A DNA stretch of 64,000 nucleotides from Porticoccus sp033791605 (GCA_033791605.1 JASJGJ010000008.1:33915-97914), one strand, 5' to 3'. Positions 18,152-28,283 are shown, counted from the first letter of the stretch. Made by a program: numbers and translations. The notes: a model not told the origin generated them from the sequence alone.

Positions 18152-19330
18152 CTAACGGCCAAGAACCGGCTGATCAACAAACTCTTTTGCTGGTAATTCC
18201 AACTCAGCCTGACTGAAATCAGAAATATCGTCTTCTTCAGCAGACACCACACAGTTTCTGCCTCTTCTTTTAGCTTCATACATTGCCCTGTCAGCGGAAC
18301 CCAGTGTCGCATATAAATCACCACCCACTGTTTGAGCATCGACACCAAGACTCATAGAAACTGCAATTTTTCCTGCTTTGGTGGAAAAATGTGTAGAGGC
18401 AATTTTATGACGAATCTTTTCAGCCAAAACCTGGGCACCCTTTAAATTAGTGCCGACCAACAACAACAAAAACTCTTCACCGCCCCAGCGCACAATTAGG
18501 TCTTCTGAGCGAACCAATGTATTAAGTGTTTTCGCAATTTCTTTTAGAACAAAATCGCCCACATCATGTCCATATTCATCATTAATCTGCTTAAAATGAT
18601 CAAGATCGCCAACCACCACGGCAAATGATTCTTTGCCTGCCCCACGTCTTTGTTCTGTTTCGCCCAGATATTGTTTAAAACCACGGCGATTCGCCAATCC
18701 TGTCAACTCATCTGTGCGCGCTTGTAAATTAAAATTATCACTAACCTCCTCCAAACGCTGACGCGTCTGAAAACGGACATGCTCTACGAGCAACGATATC
18801 CAAAACAGCACCAAATAAGCGAGCAAAAAACGATAACTTGTATAAGCAGAGTAGTTTTTTGGCAAAGCCAAAAAATCAGGATATAGCAGTACAACCATGC
18901 TAACGAGGAAAACAGCAACCACGAGTATTCCCCCCTGTTTATACCCTAACAAATAGAAAAAAAGTGGGAGCATCACAAGACACCAAAACATACCCGTTAT
19001 TTCGGTACCACTGGTCATCAGCGAGAAAAAATGTAGGAAGACCATAAGGACTAACGTGACACACAGACTGGTTTTAGATGTGATCAGCATGAGGATATAA
19101 CTGACAATCGCCAAGACCCCAACGGCCAGCGTTACCTGATTGCCCCAGTAAACCCCTGCACCTTTGAACATGTCCCATAAGGACATACCAATGATCACAA
19201 CGGATCCCGTTAGCATCAAAATAGCAATAATCATCTCCCGACGATGAGCATCCTGCTCAACATCAGTACCTAAGTAGCGGCGACAGATTTTATCCAGCCA
19301 CCCTAAAGGAACTTTTTTCATCCTTTCCAT
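18152..19330 (-). CDS. Membrane-bound GGDEF diguanylate cyclase
   Basis: A 392-residue protein predicted to make cyclic-di-GMP from two GTP. The N-terminal half (about 34-185) has six hydrophobic helices. The GGDEF domain runs from about 200 to 365, with DELTGLANRRGF, the metal site GDLDHFKQIND and the active-site GGEEF at 283-287. RSED at 274-277, five residues before GGEEF, is a good product-inhibition I-site (RxxD). Both suggest an active and feedback-controlled enzyme. The membrane sensor is of no family I can name. A downstream Met at 19321 is an alternative start. Confidence 0.92.
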   Translation of the reverse strand: MERMKKVPLGWLDKICRRYLGTDVEQDAHRREMIIAILMLTGSVVIIGMSLWDMFKGAGVYWGNQVTLAVGVLAIVSYILMLITSKTSLCVTLVLMVFLHFFSLMTSGTEITGMFWCLVMLPLFFYLLGYKQGGILVVAVFLVSMVVLLYPDFLALPKNYSAYTSYRFLLAYLVLFWISLLVEHVRFQTRQRLEEVSDNFNLQARTDELTGLANRRGFKQYLGETEQRRGAGKESFAVVVGDLDHFKQINDEYGHDVGDFVLKEIAKTLNTLVRSEDLIVRWGGEEFLLLLVGTNLKGAQVLAEKIRHKIASTHFSTKAGKIAVSMSLGVDAQTVGGDLYATLGSADRAMYEAKRRGRNCVVSAEEDDISDFSQAELELPAKEFVDQPVLGR

Positions 19331-19378
19331 TTTTATTTCTTTCTTCCTTAAACCAACGCAGAAAAAATCTACTAGCCG

Positions 19379-20890
19379 TTATTCTGGACGCATATGTGGG
19401 AAGAGCAGCACGTCACGTATTGATGGCGAGTCCGTTAACAACATCACTAATCGATCGATTCCAATCCCTTCTCCCGCTGTAGGCGGCAAACCATACTCCA
19501 ATGCGCGTATATAATCCGCATCAAAATGCATGGCTTCATCATCACCGGCATCTTTCTCCGCCACCTGCTGCTGAAAACGTGCCGCCTGGTCTTCCGCATC
19601 ATTGAGCTCAGAAAAGCCATTCGCTATTTCTCGGCCGCCGACAAAAAACTCAAACCGGTCTGTTACGAATGAATTATTGTCATTGCGACGAGCCAATGGA
19701 GATACTTCTGTCGGGTACTCCGTAATAAAAGTGGGTTCATCTAAGCGGTGCTCTACCGTCTTCTCAAAAATCTCAATCTGGACCTTACCCAAACCCCAGT
19801 TATCTTTTATGGTGATATCCAAGTGCTCCGCTATCTGGCGTGCAGCTGCTTCATCCGCCAAGGCTTCGGCGGTAATCTCTGGGTTAAAATGTAGAATCGA
19901 ATCAAACACTGACAATCGATGGAAAGGTTTAGCAAAATCGTAAAATTTCTCCTGCACCACCTCACCTTCATCATTTTTTACGGTGCTTCTAACCTTGGAG
20001 CTACCCATCACCGATTCCGCTAATCGGCGTAACATGTCTTCTGTCAGGTTCATTAAATCGTTGTAATCTGAATAGGCTTGGTAGAATTCCAGCATTGTAA
20101 ACTCAGGATTATGACGAGTAGAAAGCCCTTCATTACGGAAGTTACGATTAATCTCATAAACCCGCTCAAAACCACCCACCACCAAACGCTTCAGGTATAA
20201 CTCTGGTGCAATGCGCAGATACATATCAAGATCCAACGCATTATGATGGGTAACAAACGGCCGCGCTGCTGCACCACCCGGAATAGTTTGTAGCATGGGT
20301 GTTTCCACTTCCATGAAGTGATGGCCGTCAAGATAACTACGGATAAAACTAATAACCTGTGTCCGTACCCTAAAGAGGTCACGCACTTCCGGGTTAACGA
20401 TTAAATCTACATAGCGCTGACGGTAACGTATTTCCTGATCAGCAAGACCGTGATACTTATCGGGAAGCGGTCGCAATGCTTTAGTCAGAAGCTGGTACTG
20501 ATCCATATTGACGTATAAATCACCCTTACCGGATTTATGCAGGGCACCAGTCACACCAACGATATCACCAAGATCCAAGCTCTTGGCAAAAGGACGAGCT
20601 TCTTTAGCCACATACAATTGGATGGTGCCGGACATGTCTTGGATCACCATAAAAGCACCACGGTTGCGGATCACTCGTCCAGCCACACTCACCTGATGAT
20701 CCAATATTTCCAGCGCTTCCTTTAATTCATCGCCATACTGTGCCTGCAAGTCGGCAGCCAAATCTTTTCGACGAAAGTCATTGGGAAAAGCACTACTATT
20801 ATTGGCATCCGCCTGCTCACGGATACCCGAAAGTTTGGCTCTGCGCTCGGCTATTAACTTGTTTTCATCTTGTTGCTGATCATTACTCAT
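19379..20890 (-). CDS. lysS: Lysyl-tRNA synthetase (class II)
   Basis: Class II LysRS of 503 residues, charging tRNA-Lys in the cytosol. It has the N-terminal OB-fold anticodon domain (VSVAGRVIRNRGAFMVIQDM, then LYVAKEARPF), motif 1 around FMEVETPMLQTIPGGAAARPF, motif 2 FRNEGLSTRHNPEFTMLEFY and motif 3 GLPPTAGEGIGIDRLVMLLT. It is downstream of prfB on the same strand, about 90 bases away, as in many gammaproteobacteria. Confidence 0.96.
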   Translation of the reverse strand: MSNDQQQDENKLIAERRAKLSGIREQADANNSSAFPNDFRRKDLAADLQAQYGDELKEALEILDHQVSVAGRVIRNRGAFMVIQDMSGTIQLYVAKEARPFAKSLDLGDIVGVTGALHKSGKGDLYVNMDQYQLLTKALRPLPDKYHGLADQEIRYRQRYVDLIVNPEVRDLFRVRTQVISFIRSYLDGHHFMEVETPMLQTIPGGAAARPFVTHHNALDLDMYLRIAPELYLKRLVVGGFERVYEINRNFRNEGLSTRHNPEFTMLEFYQAYSDYNDLMNLTEDMLRRLAESVMGSSKVRSTVKNDEGEVVQEKFYDFAKPFHRLSVFDSILHFNPEITAEALADEAAARQIAEHLDITIKDNWGLGKVQIEIFEKTVEHRLDEPTFITEYPTEVSPLARRNDNNSFVTDRFEFFVGGREIANGFSELNDAEDQAARFQQQVAEKDAGDDEAMHFDADYIRALEYGLPPTAGEGIGIDRLVMLLTDSPSIRDVLLFPHMRPE

Positions 20891-20983
20891 GAAATCCCCA
20901 ATACCTTCTATTCTTACTCACTATTCTTCCCGGCCGTTGTCCTTCCGAACGAGGTCCCGGACATATATTCCTGAAGCTATACT

Positions 20984-22079
20984 TTAAACACCGGCCTTTA
21001 ATGAAGCTTCGATAAACTGATCCAAATCTCCATCCAATACTGCCTGGCAATTACTGGTCTGAATATTGGTACGCAAATCTTTGATCCGCTGATCATCAAG
21101 TACATAAGATCGAATCTGACTACCCCAGCCAATATCTGACTTGGTATCTTCTAGGGCCTGTGCTTCTTCCGATCGTTTCAGCATTTCTTGCTCGTACAGT
21201 TTGGCCCGTAACATCTTCCAGGCCTGATCCCGGTTTTTATGTTGCGAACGCTGGCTCTGACACTCAGCAACAATACCTGTTGGTTCGTGGGTCAACCGTA
21301 CGGCAGAATCAGTTTTGTTCACGTGCTGACCACCGGCACCACTCGCTCGGTAAGTATCTGTTCGCACATCTGCCGGATTAATATCAATGACAATATTGTC
21401 ATCAATCTCCGGTGAGACAAAGACTGAACTAAAAGAGGTGTGACGACGATTACCAGAATCAAAAGGTGATTTACGCACTAGGCGATGCACGCCTGTTTCA
21501 GTCCTTAACCAACCAAAGGCATACTCGCCCTCAAAACGGATAGTGGCACTTTTGATGCCAGCCACTTCACCCGCAGAGGCTTCTTCCAGCGTGGTCTTAA
21601 AACCCCTGGCTTCGCCCCAGCGCAGGTACATACGCAAAATCATTTCGGCCCAATCCTGGGCCTCGGTACCACCGGAACCCGATTGAATCTCCAGAAATGC
21701 ATTGTTAGCATCAGTTTCACCAGAGAACATACGGCGAAACTCCAGTTTTTCCAACTGGGCCGACAACTGGGCTAGCTCTCCCTCTATTTCCGTTACCGCA
21801 TCAATATCCTCTTCCTCTGCGGCCATTTCTAACAACTCTCGGGAATCAGCAATACCCAAATCTAAGTTTTCGATGGTTTCTACTACCAACTCAAGGGATG
21901 CACGCTCACGGCCCAGCTCCTGAGCTCGTTCTGGATTATTCCAGACCTCAGAATCACCAAGTTCCAGCTCTACTTCAGTGAGGCGATCTTTCTTGTTAGC
22001 GTAGTCAAAGATACCCCCTGAGCACGTCCGTACGCGACTGAAGGTCATCGAGAATATTTCTGATCGGGTTGATTTCCAT
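20984..22079 (-). CDS. prfB: Peptide chain release factor 2 with programmed +1 frameshift
   Basis: RF2 ends translation at UGA and UAA codons. The gene is in two frames: 22079-22008 codes 24 residues (MEINPIRNILDD...LRGYL) and stops at an in-frame TGA (22007-22005). Skipping base 22007 gives DYANKKDRL... down to 20984, for 364 residues in all. The slip site AGGGGGTATCTTTGAC is the classical RF2 autoregulatory signal (internal SD, CTT slip codon, TGA). The stop-recognition SPF tripeptide (RKSPFDSG) and the catalytic GGQ (GAGGQHVNK) are intact. lysS follows. Confidence 0.95.
22004..22022 (-). promoter_or_regulatory. prfB programmed frameshift signal
   Basis: Read on the minus strand: internal Shine-Dalgarno-like AGGGGG, then TAT, slip codon CTT and stop TGA followed by C. 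When RF2 is scarce the ribosome shifts +1 on CTT and makes full-length RF2. When RF2 is plentiful, translation ends at the TGA. Confidence 0.93.
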
Positions 22080-22192
22080 TAACTGTTAGCACCAAGTGTT
22101 TTTAGAACAGGGGTATTAGAACAGGGGGCGAATTCTAGCGGAATCCGCCGCCCTTCTCTACCTACTTAGCGACTTACTTAACCAGCTAGCAC

Positions 22193-23281
22193 CTAACCAA
22201 GCTGGTTCAAAACCCAACCAATAACAAGGATTTGCGGCACACTGACTAAGGGTAGGAACAAGGCAATTTTCCAAGACTGGGTCAGATCTCTAATCACCAT
22301 CACTTCGGTATAGTCGGTAGCAACACCTGCCATCAAAAAGGTAAAGCCGTTACCCGGAGCTGCAGCACGGGTAAGAATATCCGCCGCAATAGGGGTAGAT
22401 CCTTCAGAACACACCTCAATTATCGTGGCCGCCAACAGTGTCAGCAACAGGCCCATCACCGTCGGACCAAACAATGTTTGGTAGGTATCCATCGGTACAA
22501 AAGCACGAATAGCTGTTGCCAACACAATGCCAAAAAACAACCAGCGAAACACCATTTTAGAGTCTTTCAGGCCATCCTTAAGCACGGACGAAATACCCGC
22601 TGGGGTAATGCGAACGGATTTCCCTAACTGAACAATTTGCTGCCAAAGGCTATCGCCATTGGTCATTTCACAGTGATTAGGGTTGGAGGGCAAAGTACCT
22701 TTTGATACCAATCGATCAAAAATCAGTCCCGTCACCACGCCAACCGCCATAGATAACAACACAAATGTCAAAGTCCATCCGAAACCAATTAACGCCACCA
22801 AAATAATTGTCAAAGAGAGGGAGTTCCATGGACTGGCAATCAGGAAAGCCATTAACTGACCCAAGCTGGCGCCACGCTCGTAGAGTTTAGTGCCTACCAT
22901 CAAAATTCCGTGGCTACACAAATCTAAAAGAACGCCAGCAACCGTAGCGCGAATAATCCCCTTAAACGTTCCACCCTGGCCTAATGCAGACATCACTAGG
23001 TCTCGAGGAATTCGTTCCAGTAAACCGACAAAAATAACAGCGGCAAGCAACCCCCACCACATACGGTTAATCAGCTCATAGACCCCAGAGGTCATGACAA
23101 CCAACCATTGTGGTAAATCTGGATGACCATCAACCAACCAATAGAGCACATAGCAAACCAACACAATCGTCGCAGAAACCCACAATAGGTAATCTGGACG
23201 CTGTTTTTGTGGGTGGCACGAGCCCCCCCCATCATTTTGGGCTACCTTGGGTTCCGGTTCTTTATTACAGCAATCGCTCAT
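22193..23281 (-). CDS. PF03773 permease, probable heavy-metal efflux
   Basis: A 362-residue membrane protein of the PF03773 (DUF318) permease family, which includes ArsP and the Cu/Zn efflux-linked SO_0444 group. The N-terminus is Cys/His-rich (SDCCNKEPEP, then GGGSCHPQ), likely a metal-binding tail. About eight hydrophobic helices follow, with the motif LLDLCSHGILMVG and a repeat-like second half (ATIIEVCSEGSTPIAADIL). The start at 23281 has GGAG 9 bases upstream. It lies 7 bases after the cueR-like gene, so it is co-transcribed and most likely exports the metal sensed by that regulator. The substrate is inferred. Confidence 0.8.
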   Translation of the reverse strand: MSDCCNKEPEPKVAQNDGGGSCHPQKQRPDYLLWVSATIVLVCYVLYWLVDGHPDLPQWLVVMTSGVYELINRMWWGLLAAVIFVGLLERIPRDLVMSALGQGGTFKGIIRATVAGVLLDLCSHGILMVGTKLYERGASLGQLMAFLIASPWNSLSLTIILVALIGFGWTLTFVLLSMAVGVVTGLIFDRLVSKGTLPSNPNHCEMTNGDSLWQQIVQLGKSVRITPAGISSVLKDGLKDSKMVFRWLFFGIVLATAIRAFVPMDTYQTLFGPTVMGLLLTLLAATIIEVCSEGSTPIAADILTRAAAPGNGFTFLMAGVATDYTEVMVIRDLTQSWKIALFLPLVSVPQILVIGWVLNQLG

Positions 23282-23287
23282 CTGCAC

Positions 23288-23683
23288 TTACTCCTGGCCT
23301 GCGGCCAACTTACTGATAATCGAGCAGTTTGGGTTATCATCATCCGGGCACTGGGCCAACAGCTCAGAGAGCATCTTCTTCATCGACTTTAGCTCGAGGA
23401 TATGTGTATCAATATCCCTGACTTTTTCCGTGACCAGCCCATGCACTTCAGCACTTCGACGATTTGGATTTACCCACAAAGCCAGTAATACACGGCACTC
23501 ATTGATAGAAAAACCAAACTTCCTAGCTTTGCGTAAAAACCCTAACTGCTGGACACCTTGCTCACTGTACTCGCGGTAACCATTTTCACGCCTTGGTGGC
23601 GAATCGACCAAATCAATACTTTCATAGTAACGAATTGTTTTGGCATCTAATCCCGTTCGCTTGGCAACGTCACTTATCTTCAT
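23288..23683 (-). CDS. CueR-like MerR family metal-responsive regulator
   Basis: A MerR-family activator of 131 residues. The winged helix is at residues 1-70 (MKISDVAKRTGLDAKTIRYYE), followed by a dimerisation helix and a metal loop with Cys112 and Cys120 separated by seven residues (CPDDDNPNC). That spacing and numbering match the monovalent-metal sensor CueR, so Cu(I)/Ag(I) sensing is likely. It is the first gene of a two-gene operon with the PF03773 permease and has a MerR-type promoter in front (23714-23744). It may also control the cus operon. Confidence 0.88.
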   Translation of the reverse strand: MKISDVAKRTGLDAKTIRYYESIDLVDSPPRRENGYREYSEQGVQQLGFLRKARKFGFSINECRVLLALWVNPNRRSAEVHGLVTEKVRDIDTHILELKSMKKMLSELLAQCPDDDNPNCSIISKLAAGQE

Positions 23684-23713
23684 CTGACACCCCCGTTCTG
23701 TAGAAAGACTATC

Positions 23714-23744
23714 AATGTAAACCTTACAGCAAGTATAAGGTCAA
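23714..23744 (-). promoter_or_regulatory. MerR-type promoter of the cueR-like operon
   Basis: On the minus strand: -35 TTGACC (23744-23739), a 19-base spacer and -10 TACATT (23719-23714). Inside the spacer is the dyad ACCTTA/TAAGGT. Overlong 19-base spacers with a dyad of this kind are the mark of MerR/CueR-activated promoters, and the layout closely follows E. coli copA. Binding by the adjacent regulator is inferred. Confidence 0.8.
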
Positions 23745-23779
23745 CAACAAAATAACGCGCAAATGAAGCCAAGAAAAAA

Positions 23780-26700
23780 CTAAACAGATACCTGCCTTCT
23801 TTTCTCCTGATATTGCAAAATAAAGCTATAAATCACCGGTAGAACCAAAAGGTTGAGAATCAGGACCGTCAACATGCCTCCCAACATAGGTGCCGCAATA
23901 CGATGTGTCACATCTGAGCCCGTTCCACTACTCAACATAATGGGGACTAGTCCTGCCATGGTTGAAATCGCTGTCATGGCCACAGGTCGTACCCGCCTCG
24001 ATGTTGCCGATAACACTGCGGCCTTTACCTCATCAAGGGATAATCTAAGAGGAGTTGCTGACCGCCGCTTGGCTATTTCCGTATCGATAAAGCTCAACAC
24101 CAACACACCAATTTCAGCAGCCATACCCGCCAGTGCAATAAAGCCAACGGCGACAGCCACTGACAGATTGTAATCATTGATATAAACCAGCCAGATACCG
24201 CCCACCAAACCGAATGGAATCGATATCATCACAAGCACAGGCTCAATCATATTTCGGAAGTTGAAATATAAAAGCAGAAAAATAATCAACAATGTCGCGG
24301 GAGCGACGATACTCAAACGCGCAGAAGCTCGCTCCATATATTCAAACTGGCCTGACCAAGCAATGGTATAACCTGGAGGTATCCTGACCTGCTCATCCAA
24401 TACACCTTTTGCTTTGGTGACAAAGCCACCGATGTCTGAGGTTGAAATATCCACGTAAATCCAGGCATTGGGGCGAGCATCTTCACTCTTAATCACTGGA
24501 GGTCCACGTTGAAAATTAACTTCTGCAACCATTCCTAGGGGGACTTGTACACCTGTGGGTGCAGAGATCAATACCCGTTTCAAGGTTTCCAAGTCGCCAC
24601 GCAGCTCTCTGGGGTAACGCAGATTGACTGGGTAGCGCTCTAGGCCTTCAACGGTTTCGGTAATATTCATACCTCCAACGGCACTTTGAATCACGTCCTG
24701 CACGGCACCCACGGTCAACCCATAACGTGCCGCCTTTTCACGATTAATATCAAAATCTAGGTAATAACCCCCAACAGCCCGATCACCGAAAGCAGAGGTT
24801 GTCTCCGGCAATGTTTTCATCGCCTGCTCAATATCCAATGAAAGCTGCTGCAACACGTTCAGGTTAGGGCCAGAAATCTTAATACCAACGGGTGTTTTGA
24901 TCCCGGTAGATAACATGTCGGTACGGGTCTTAATGGGCATCGTCCAGGCATTAGCTAGGCCGGGAAACTGAATGGCCTGATCCATTTCTTTCATCAAGCC
25001 CTTCGTCGACTTTTTAGGGTTCGGCCATTCCTCTCTGGGCTTTAATCGCACCGTAGTTTCAATCATGGCTAACGGAGCAGAATCCGTCGCAGATTCAGCA
25101 CGGCCAACCTTACCAAATACATGATGTACTTCAGGAAAGGTGTAGAGAATTTTGTCGGTCTGCTGTAACAGCTCTTTGGCCTTGGTAATTGAAATACCTG
25201 GGAATGTGGTGGGCATATAGAGAATGTCGCCCTCATCCAGCGGCGGCATAAATTCACTCCCCAGTTTTGAATAGGGGTAATACGTCACCGCTAAAAGTAC
25301 TATTGCCACAAGTACGGTAATACTTCGCGATTGCATTGCAAGTTTTAACACTGGCCGATGTAAAGCATGCAATGCTCGACTAATAGGATTCTTTTGTTCG
25401 GAAATAATTTTTCCGCGCAAAAAATAGCCCATCATTACCGGCACCAACGTCACCGCTAAAATCGCAGAAGCGGCCATGGCATAGGTAGCAGTAAACGCAA
25501 GAGGGCTAAACAAGCGGCCCTCTTGCGCCTGCATGGTAAAAATAGGAAGAAAAGATACGGTAATAACCAGCAATGAGAAAAACAGTGCAGGGCCTACCTC
25601 TTGACAGGATTCACCAACGGTCTTCCAGTGCTCCTCACGCGTCAGCTCACTACCCTTCTCTTCACGCGACTTTTTTTCACTGGCTTCGGCCAACCGGCTA
25701 TGACCGTTTTCGACCATCACGATAGCGCCATCGACCATGGTTCCAATAGTGATGGCAATGCCTCCCAATGACATAATATTGGCGTTTAAACCCTGAAGTC
25801 TCATCACGATAAATGCCATTAAAATACCTAACGGCAAGGTGATAATGGCCACAAAAGCCGAGCGCGCATGCAATAGAAAGAGGATAACGACCAGGCTGAC
25901 AATAATCAGTTCCTGCAATAACGACGTGTTGAGACTTTTAACCGCACGCTCTATCAGATCACCTCGATCATAAACGGGGACAATCTCTACCCCCCCCGGC
26001 AAGCCGCTTTTCAATTCATCGAGTTTGGCTCGCACCGCCTGAATCGTCGCCAGAGCATTTTCACCAAAGCGCATAATCACAACACCACCGGCAACCTCTC
26101 CTTCTCCATTCAGCTCAACAACCCCGCGACGTAACTCAGGACCAATATGAACCTGAGCAACATCTTGCAAACGTATTGGCGTACCGTCTGCATCAACACT
26201 GACGGGAATACTTTTGATGTCCTCAATGGATTTTATATAGCCTAGGCCTCGCACCATGTACTCGGTTTCAGCCAGTTCAACAAGTCGACCACCAACATCC
26301 TGATTGGACATCTTTATCGCCATTTTTATTTTATTCAGGGGTATGTTGTATCGCAGTAGTGCATTGGGATCGACTTCCACCTGATACTGCTTAACGAATC
26401 CACCAACAGACGCAACCTCAGCCACCCCCTCCACAGCCTGCAATGGATAGCGTAAATACCAATCTTGCAGTGAGCGTAACTGTGCCAAGTCGTGCTTGCC
26501 CGTTTTATCCACCAGTGCATATTCGTAAATCCAACCAACGCCGGTGGCATCCGGCCCCAAAGTAGGAGAAATACCCTGTGGTAAACGACCACTGACATAG
26601 TTCAGAGATTCCAGCACCCGTGACCGAGCCCAATACATATCGGTGCCGTCTTCAAAAATAATGTACACAAAGGACATACCAAAAAAGGAGTACCCTCTCA

Positions 26701-26944
26701 CCACCTTGGTTTTAGGCACAGACAACATAGACGTCGTTAAGGGGTACGTCACCTGATCTTCTACCACTTGTGGCGACTGCCCAGGGTATTTGGTAAACAC
26801 TATGACTTGCACATCCGAAAGGTCGGGAATCGCATCCAGCGGTACATTTTTATAGGCAAACAAACCCACCAAGGCAATAATCACCGCAGCAATCAAGATC
26901 ATAAAACGATCACGTAACGAAGCACTGATGATGGCATTAATCAT
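23780..26944 (-). CDS. cusA: CusA/CzcA family heavy-metal RND efflux pump
   Basis: The inner-membrane RND pump of a tripartite metal exporter, 1054 residues, using the proton gradient. The proton-relay run GTMVDGAIVMVENGH is near residue 405 and the N-terminal NVPLDAIPDLSDVQVIVFT is typical of metal RNDs. Methionines in ATDSAPLAM (627) and TDMLSTGIK (677) sit where E. coli CusA has its copper/silver Met sites, which favours Cu/Ag over Zn/Co/Cd. The ATG overlaps the end of cusB. This is the last gene of the operon running from about 30.3 kb. Confidence 0.93.
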   Translation of the reverse strand: MINAIISASLRDRFMILIAAVIIALVGLFAYKNVPLDAIPDLSDVQVIVFTKYPGQSPQVVEDQVTYPLTTSMLSVPKTKVVRGYSFFGMSFVYIIFEDGTDMYWARSRVLESLNYVSGRLPQGISPTLGPDATGVGWIYEYALVDKTGKHDLAQLRSLQDWYLRYPLQAVEGVAEVASVGGFVKQYQVEVDPNALLRYNIPLNKIKMAIKMSNQDVGGRLVELAETEYMVRGLGYIKSIEDIKSIPVSVDADGTPIRLQDVAQVHIGPELRRGVVELNGEGEVAGGVVIMRFGENALATIQAVRAKLDELKSGLPGGVEIVPVYDRGDLIERAVKSLNTSLLQELIIVSLVVILFLLHARSAFVAIITLPLGILMAFIVMRLQGLNANIMSLGGIAITIGTMVDGAIVMVENGHSRLAEASEKKSREEKGSELTREEHWKTVGESCQEVGPALFFSLLVITVSFLPIFTMQAQEGRLFSPLAFTATYAMAASAILAVTLVPVMMGYFLRGKIISEQKNPISRALHALHRPVLKLAMQSRSITVLVAIVLLAVTYYPYSKLGSEFMPPLDEGDILYMPTTFPGISITKAKELLQQTDKILYTFPEVHHVFGKVGRAESATDSAPLAMIETTVRLKPREEWPNPKKSTKGLMKEMDQAIQFPGLANAWTMPIKTRTDMLSTGIKTPVGIKISGPNLNVLQQLSLDIEQAMKTLPETTSAFGDRAVGGYYLDFDINREKAARYGLTVGAVQDVIQSAVGGMNITETVEGLERYPVNLRYPRELRGDLETLKRVLISAPTGVQVPLGMVAEVNFQRGPPVIKSEDARPNAWIYVDISTSDIGGFVTKAKGVLDEQVRIPPGYTIAWSGQFEYMERASARLSIVAPATLLIIFLLLYFNFRNMIEPVLVMISIPFGLVGGIWLVYINDYNLSVAVAVGFIALAGMAAEIGVLVLSFIDTEIAKRRSATPLRLSLDEVKAAVLSATSRRVRPVAMTAISTMAGLVPIMLSSGTGSDVTHRIAAPMLGGMLTVLILNLLVLPVIYSFILQYQEKRRQVSV

Positions 26945-28283
26945 GGCTTTTCACTCCATGCATGGAGTGGTCCATCATGTCACTCTGTTGCATAGTAGAG
27001 TGCTCATTCATTTCATTCTGACTGTCACCAGAAGCCTTTAAGTTGCTCATCATCTTAGCCGCGGCTTCACGCAGTTTAGATTCAGAATCCACCAAAAATT
27101 GGGCAGAGGTCACCACCTCGTCTCCCTCATTAAGGCCTTCCAAAATTGCTACCTGCCCACTGGACTCAATGCCTAACTTAACGATTCTTGGTTCAAATTT
27201 CCCTTGACCTCGCGCCACAAAGACTTGTGTCCGCTCCCCAGTGCGGACGACGGCCTCTGCCGGTATCACCACCATTTTTTTCTGGACATCCGATTGAATG
27301 CTAACCTCCGCAAACATCTCTGGGCGCAGCAATCCCTCAGTATTATCAAAAACCACACGCACCTTGGTGGTCCGTGTTTTGGCTTCGGCATAAGGGTAGA
27401 TATAGGCGATGGATCCCCTGAACGTTTTACCGGGTACGGATGCCAAGGTCATCTCAACTTCATCACCAAGCTTCACCCAAGGCAATTCGTATTCATATAT
27501 GCTGGCATACACCCAAACCCGACTAAGATCGACCACCCTATATAACTCTGTTGCCGGTGTTACATATTGGCCCTGGCGTGATCCAATACGAATCGCCGTT
27601 CCCGCTGCCGGCGAATGAATATGCAAACTTTTTTTAATTTTTCGGGTTTTTTCCAGCTCTTGAATTTGATGTTCTGGAACATCTAATAGCTGCAAGCGTT
27701 CACGAGAACTCTTGACGAGATCCTCAGCACCTTTTTTGATTTCAGTGAACGGGCTTTTTTTCAACACCGACAAATTATTCAGTGCCAATAAATACTCTTG
27801 TTGAGTAGACACTAATTTGGGTGAATAAATACTCAGCAAAATATCGTCCTCCATAATATTTTGCCCAGTTTTATCTATGAATATCTCTTCTATCCATCCC
27901 TCTACTTTCGGGTGCAACCGCACCATATTTTCCTCATCATAATCCACACGACCCAGAGCACGAATCTTTCGGCTTATTGCCGAATATTTGGCCACGGCAG
28001 TTCGAACACCCATATTCTGCACCACCACCGGATCGATTTTTACCATACCAGCTACCTCACTGCTCTCGTTGTCGGCATAAACAGGGACATAATCCATACC
28101 CATGGAATCTTGCGCTGGCACTGGAGAGGTGACATCTGGGTTCATAGGATTACGGTAAAACAGCGGCTTCGCTTCTTCCTCTACTCCTACGGGAGATGAA
28201 CCACCATGACTGGACAACCAATAACCCATGCCTACACCAACAGCTAGCATCAAGGCAGCAATTAATAGAGTGAATTTATTCAT
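26937..28283 (-). CDS. cusB: CusB-like periplasmic adaptor of the metal efflux pump
   Basis: The membrane-fusion protein linking CusA to the outer-membrane channel, 448 residues. It has an N-terminal membrane anchor (FTLLIAALMLAVGVGMGYWL), then a heavy-metal-binding domain with YRNPMNPDVTSPVPAQDSMG, then the barrel-sandwich and helical hairpin (HPKVEGWIEEIFIDKTGQ). The C-terminus ends in a Met/His-rich tail (MQQSDMMDHSMHGVKSHD) that could hold metal in place of a separate CusF. The ATG at 28283 is chosen because AGGA lies 8 bases before it. An upstream TTG is less likely. Confidence 0.92.
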   Translation of the reverse strand: MNKFTLLIAALMLAVGVGMGYWLSSHGGSSPVGVEEEAKPLFYRNPMNPDVTSPVPAQDSMGMDYVPVYADNESSEVAGMVKIDPVVVQNMGVRTAVAKYSAISRKIRALGRVDYDEENMVRLHPKVEGWIEEIFIDKTGQNIMEDDILLSIYSPKLVSTQQEYLLALNNLSVLKKSPFTEIKKGAEDLVKSSRERLQLLDVPEHQIQELEKTRKIKKSLHIHSPAAGTAIRIGSRQGQYVTPATELYRVVDLSRVWVYASIYEYELPWVKLGDEVEMTLASVPGKTFRGSIAYIYPYAEAKTRTTKVRVVFDNTEGLLRPEMFAEVSIQSDVQKKMVVIPAEAVVRTGERTQVFVARGQGKFEPRIVKLGIESSGQVAILEGLNEGDEVVTSAQFLVDSESKLREAAAKMMSNLKASGDSQNEMNEHSTMQQSDMMDHSMHGVKSHD

